Shown in pieces: positions 62,540 through 64,000 of a stretch of DNA of 64,000 nucleotides. The stretch comes from Halichoerus grypus (Eukaryota > Chordata > Mammalia > Carnivora > Phocidae): positions 6,427,163 to 6,491,162 of the forward strand of contig NC_135719.1 of assembly GCF_964656455.1 (NCBI RefSeq), in the 5' to 3' direction. Below the pieces are notes generated by a model. It made no database searches. It was not told the origin of the DNA and saw only the letters and a list, made by a program, of their open reading frames with translations. Position 1 is the stretch's first letter. Each line of letters begins with the position of its first letter. Made by a program: the position numbers and the translations under genes.

Positions 62540-63130
62540 GTGCCTAGAGGTCAAGAAGGCTTCCCAGCAGAGAGCTTGAACTGGAACTTAGAAATTAAAT
62601 TTAGATAGTCAAGATAACCAGATGGTATACTTTATACACTACTGAGAAGGAGAATGTCATGAACAAAGGACTTCTTCATAGGAGAATCTGAAAAACCTAT
62701 TTAGGGAAAATGAGGGACAGAGGTATGAAGTTCAAGTAGGGGAGCAATGAGTACAAAGGCTAGAAAGACAGGCTGAGAATAAACTGTACAAGATCTTTTT
62801 TTTTTTTCTTCAAGATTTTATTTTTAAGTAATCTCTACACCCAACATGGGGCTCGAACTCACAACCCCAAGATCAAGAGTCACATGCTCTACCAACTGAG
62901 CCAGGCTGGTGCCCCTAAATTGTGCAAGATCTTAAATGACAGATTAAGGGATTTAGATTTTATTCTGTAAATGATAACAACCAAAATTTCTGGAGCAAAA
63001 GAAAATCTGCCTGATTCAGATTCGGCCTGTTTCAGACTGAACAAGTGTTTGAGCAAACAATCTGGCATCAACACATAGATTAAAGTGGGGAGAGAGTAAG
63101 GACAAAGAGGAGAGACTAAGAAGTTATGGA
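62540..63130 (-). repeat. L2 LINE fragment, minus orientation
   Basis: AGAAGGCTTCCCAGCAGAGA, GAGCTTGAACTGGAACTTAG, GTACAAAGGCTAGAAAGACA and AGATTTTATTCTGTAAATGA follow the reversed L2 3' region. Split by a SINE. Confidence 0.8.
62796..62915 (-). mobile_element. Short SINEC copy inside the L2
   Basis: Poly(T), AAGTAATCTCTACACCCAAC, ending GCCAGGCTGGTGCCCC. An AAAYTGTRCAAGATCTT-type duplication flanks it. Confidence 0.94.
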
Positions 63131-63389
63131 GGGCTATTTTAGCGACAGACACAAAGGCCTGTATTAGGGTGGTGACTCTGGGGCGTGGAAAGGAAGAGAT
63201 GAAATGGAAGCCTATTGGGAGGCAGGATTCAGTGCGCAGCTATGGGAATATAATGGGAAGGGGGAAATGCAGACTGGTGCGAAGACCTGTTCCCCTCCTG
63301 TATTTCTTCTTGTTTCCCATCCCCATAAAATGTACTATCCTCCACGCAGCTACTGAAACCAGACGCCTGGACATCCTTTTTTTTTTTTC

Positions 63390-63945
63390 CTGGAGAACAT
63401 TCTTCACAATTTCACCTTCATCCTTCACATCCACTGACAAGTCCTGGCAATGTCAGCCCCTAAACATCTCTCAGATCTGTCTACTTCTCGGCTCCACTAC
63501 TGCCGTATCACTCCACAGCCACCACCATCTCTCACCTGAACTACTACAAAAGCTTTTAACTTGGCCCCCACACAGCAACTAAAGTAATCGTTTTGAAACA
63601 GAAACCAGATTATGTGGCTTACACTCCTTCCACCTCCATCCTCACCTTAAAAGTCTTCGGAGCCTTTCCACTGCTGTCCTAGCAGTCCAATATCCAGAAG
63701 TCAGTTTAAAAGGTCCTGCAGGGTCTGGCCAGCACCTAACTCCCCTTCATCACTATATACTCCTTGCTTTCAGTCCTTCGAACCCCCAAGTTCTCCTGCC
63801 ACAGGCCCTTACACTTAACTTTCAGTCTGGAACTTCTATACATACCCCTCCTTTCATCCCCTGCCCGCCAGTCTTTTAATTCCTACAAATCCTTCAGATC
63901 TCAGCTCAATCTACACTTCCCCAGAAGCTCAGTCTAGGTTAAACG
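63390..63945 (+). repeat. L2 LINE 3' region, plus orientation
   Basis: CCAGATTATGTGGCTTACAC, CAGGGTCTGGCCAGCACCTA, CCACAGGCCCTTACACTTAA and TCCTTCAGATCTCAGCTCAA match L2 in sense. With the reversed copy at 62540-63130 it makes a tail-to-tail-like pair. Confidence 0.8.
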
Positions 63946-63951
63946 TTCCCC

Positions 63952-64000
63952 TATTTTTTTTTTTTTTTTTTAAGAATTATTTATTTAGAGAGAAAGAGAG
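63952..64000 (-). mobile_element. Can-SINE, cut by the window edge
   Basis: Poly(T) then AAGAATTATTTATTTAGAGA, the start of a reversed SINE. The rest lies outside. Confidence 0.85.

Noticed and set aside
63169..63582. 137-codon plus-strand open frame near the right edge
   Set aside because: It overlaps an L2 fragment and a poly(T) tract, has no recognisable domain or conserved start context, and is best explained as chance.
61665..64000. FANCI promoter or exon 1
   Set aside because: There is no CpG-rich stretch and no 5' UTR signal. The region is L2 and SINE, so the promoter must lie further upstream.

Overview
The window is nuclear DNA from a carnivoran mammal. It carries about fifty tRNA-derived Can-SINE (SINEC) copies with the typical head (GCGCCTGGGTGGCTCAG) and AATAAATAAATAAAATCTT tail, together with L1, L2, MIR, MaLR LTR and hAT repeats. 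Many SINEs have the 'CAGTCGTTAAGCGTCTGCC ... GCGGGAAGCCTGCTTCTCC' form. From memory I associate that form with arctoids (seals, bears, mustelids) rather than dog or cat. That placement is inference.

The only protein-coding gene I can support is FANCI (Fanconi anemia group I), on the minus strand. It runs from the ATG-bearing exon 2 (5' end at 61664) down to exon 24 (3' end at 4019). I placed 23 exons by translating the minus strand and recognising the FANCI protein. Every intron is GT-AG, and the 23 coding segments join to 2621 nt (873 codons plus 2 nt) with no stop or frameshift. The gene therefore looks intact in this window. The first, untranslated exon and the promoter lie beyond the right edge. 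Exons 25 onward (the C-terminal third) lie beyond the left edge. The lysine matching human K523, the monoubiquitination site, is K522 here (exon 16). The three-SQ phosphorylation cluster follows in exon 17. Exon numbers and human comparisons are from memory of human FANCI.

Layout from right to left, following transcription: 61665-64000 is intron 1 with L2 and SINE copies. 50378-61561 is the 11.2 kb intron 2, with a long L1, an L1 3' end, a MER20, two MaLR LTRs and SINEs. 35181-50377 holds exons 3-12, with compact clusters at 44808-45859 and 41488-42615. 27308-29060 holds exons 13-14. 18379-27307 is intron 14, mostly old L1 with nested SINEs. 13506-18378 holds exons 15-19, 7202-13505 is intron 19, and 4019-7201 holds exons 20-24. 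1-4018 is intron 24, mostly L1 and SINE.

There is no bacterial, phage, CRISPR or other novel gene system here. The interesting signals are retrotransposition events touching FANCI splice sites: a poly(A) insertion that duplicated the exon 12 splice donor, a SINE that makes up most of the 200-nt intron 21, and a 27-nt poly(A) run beginning six bases into intron 8.
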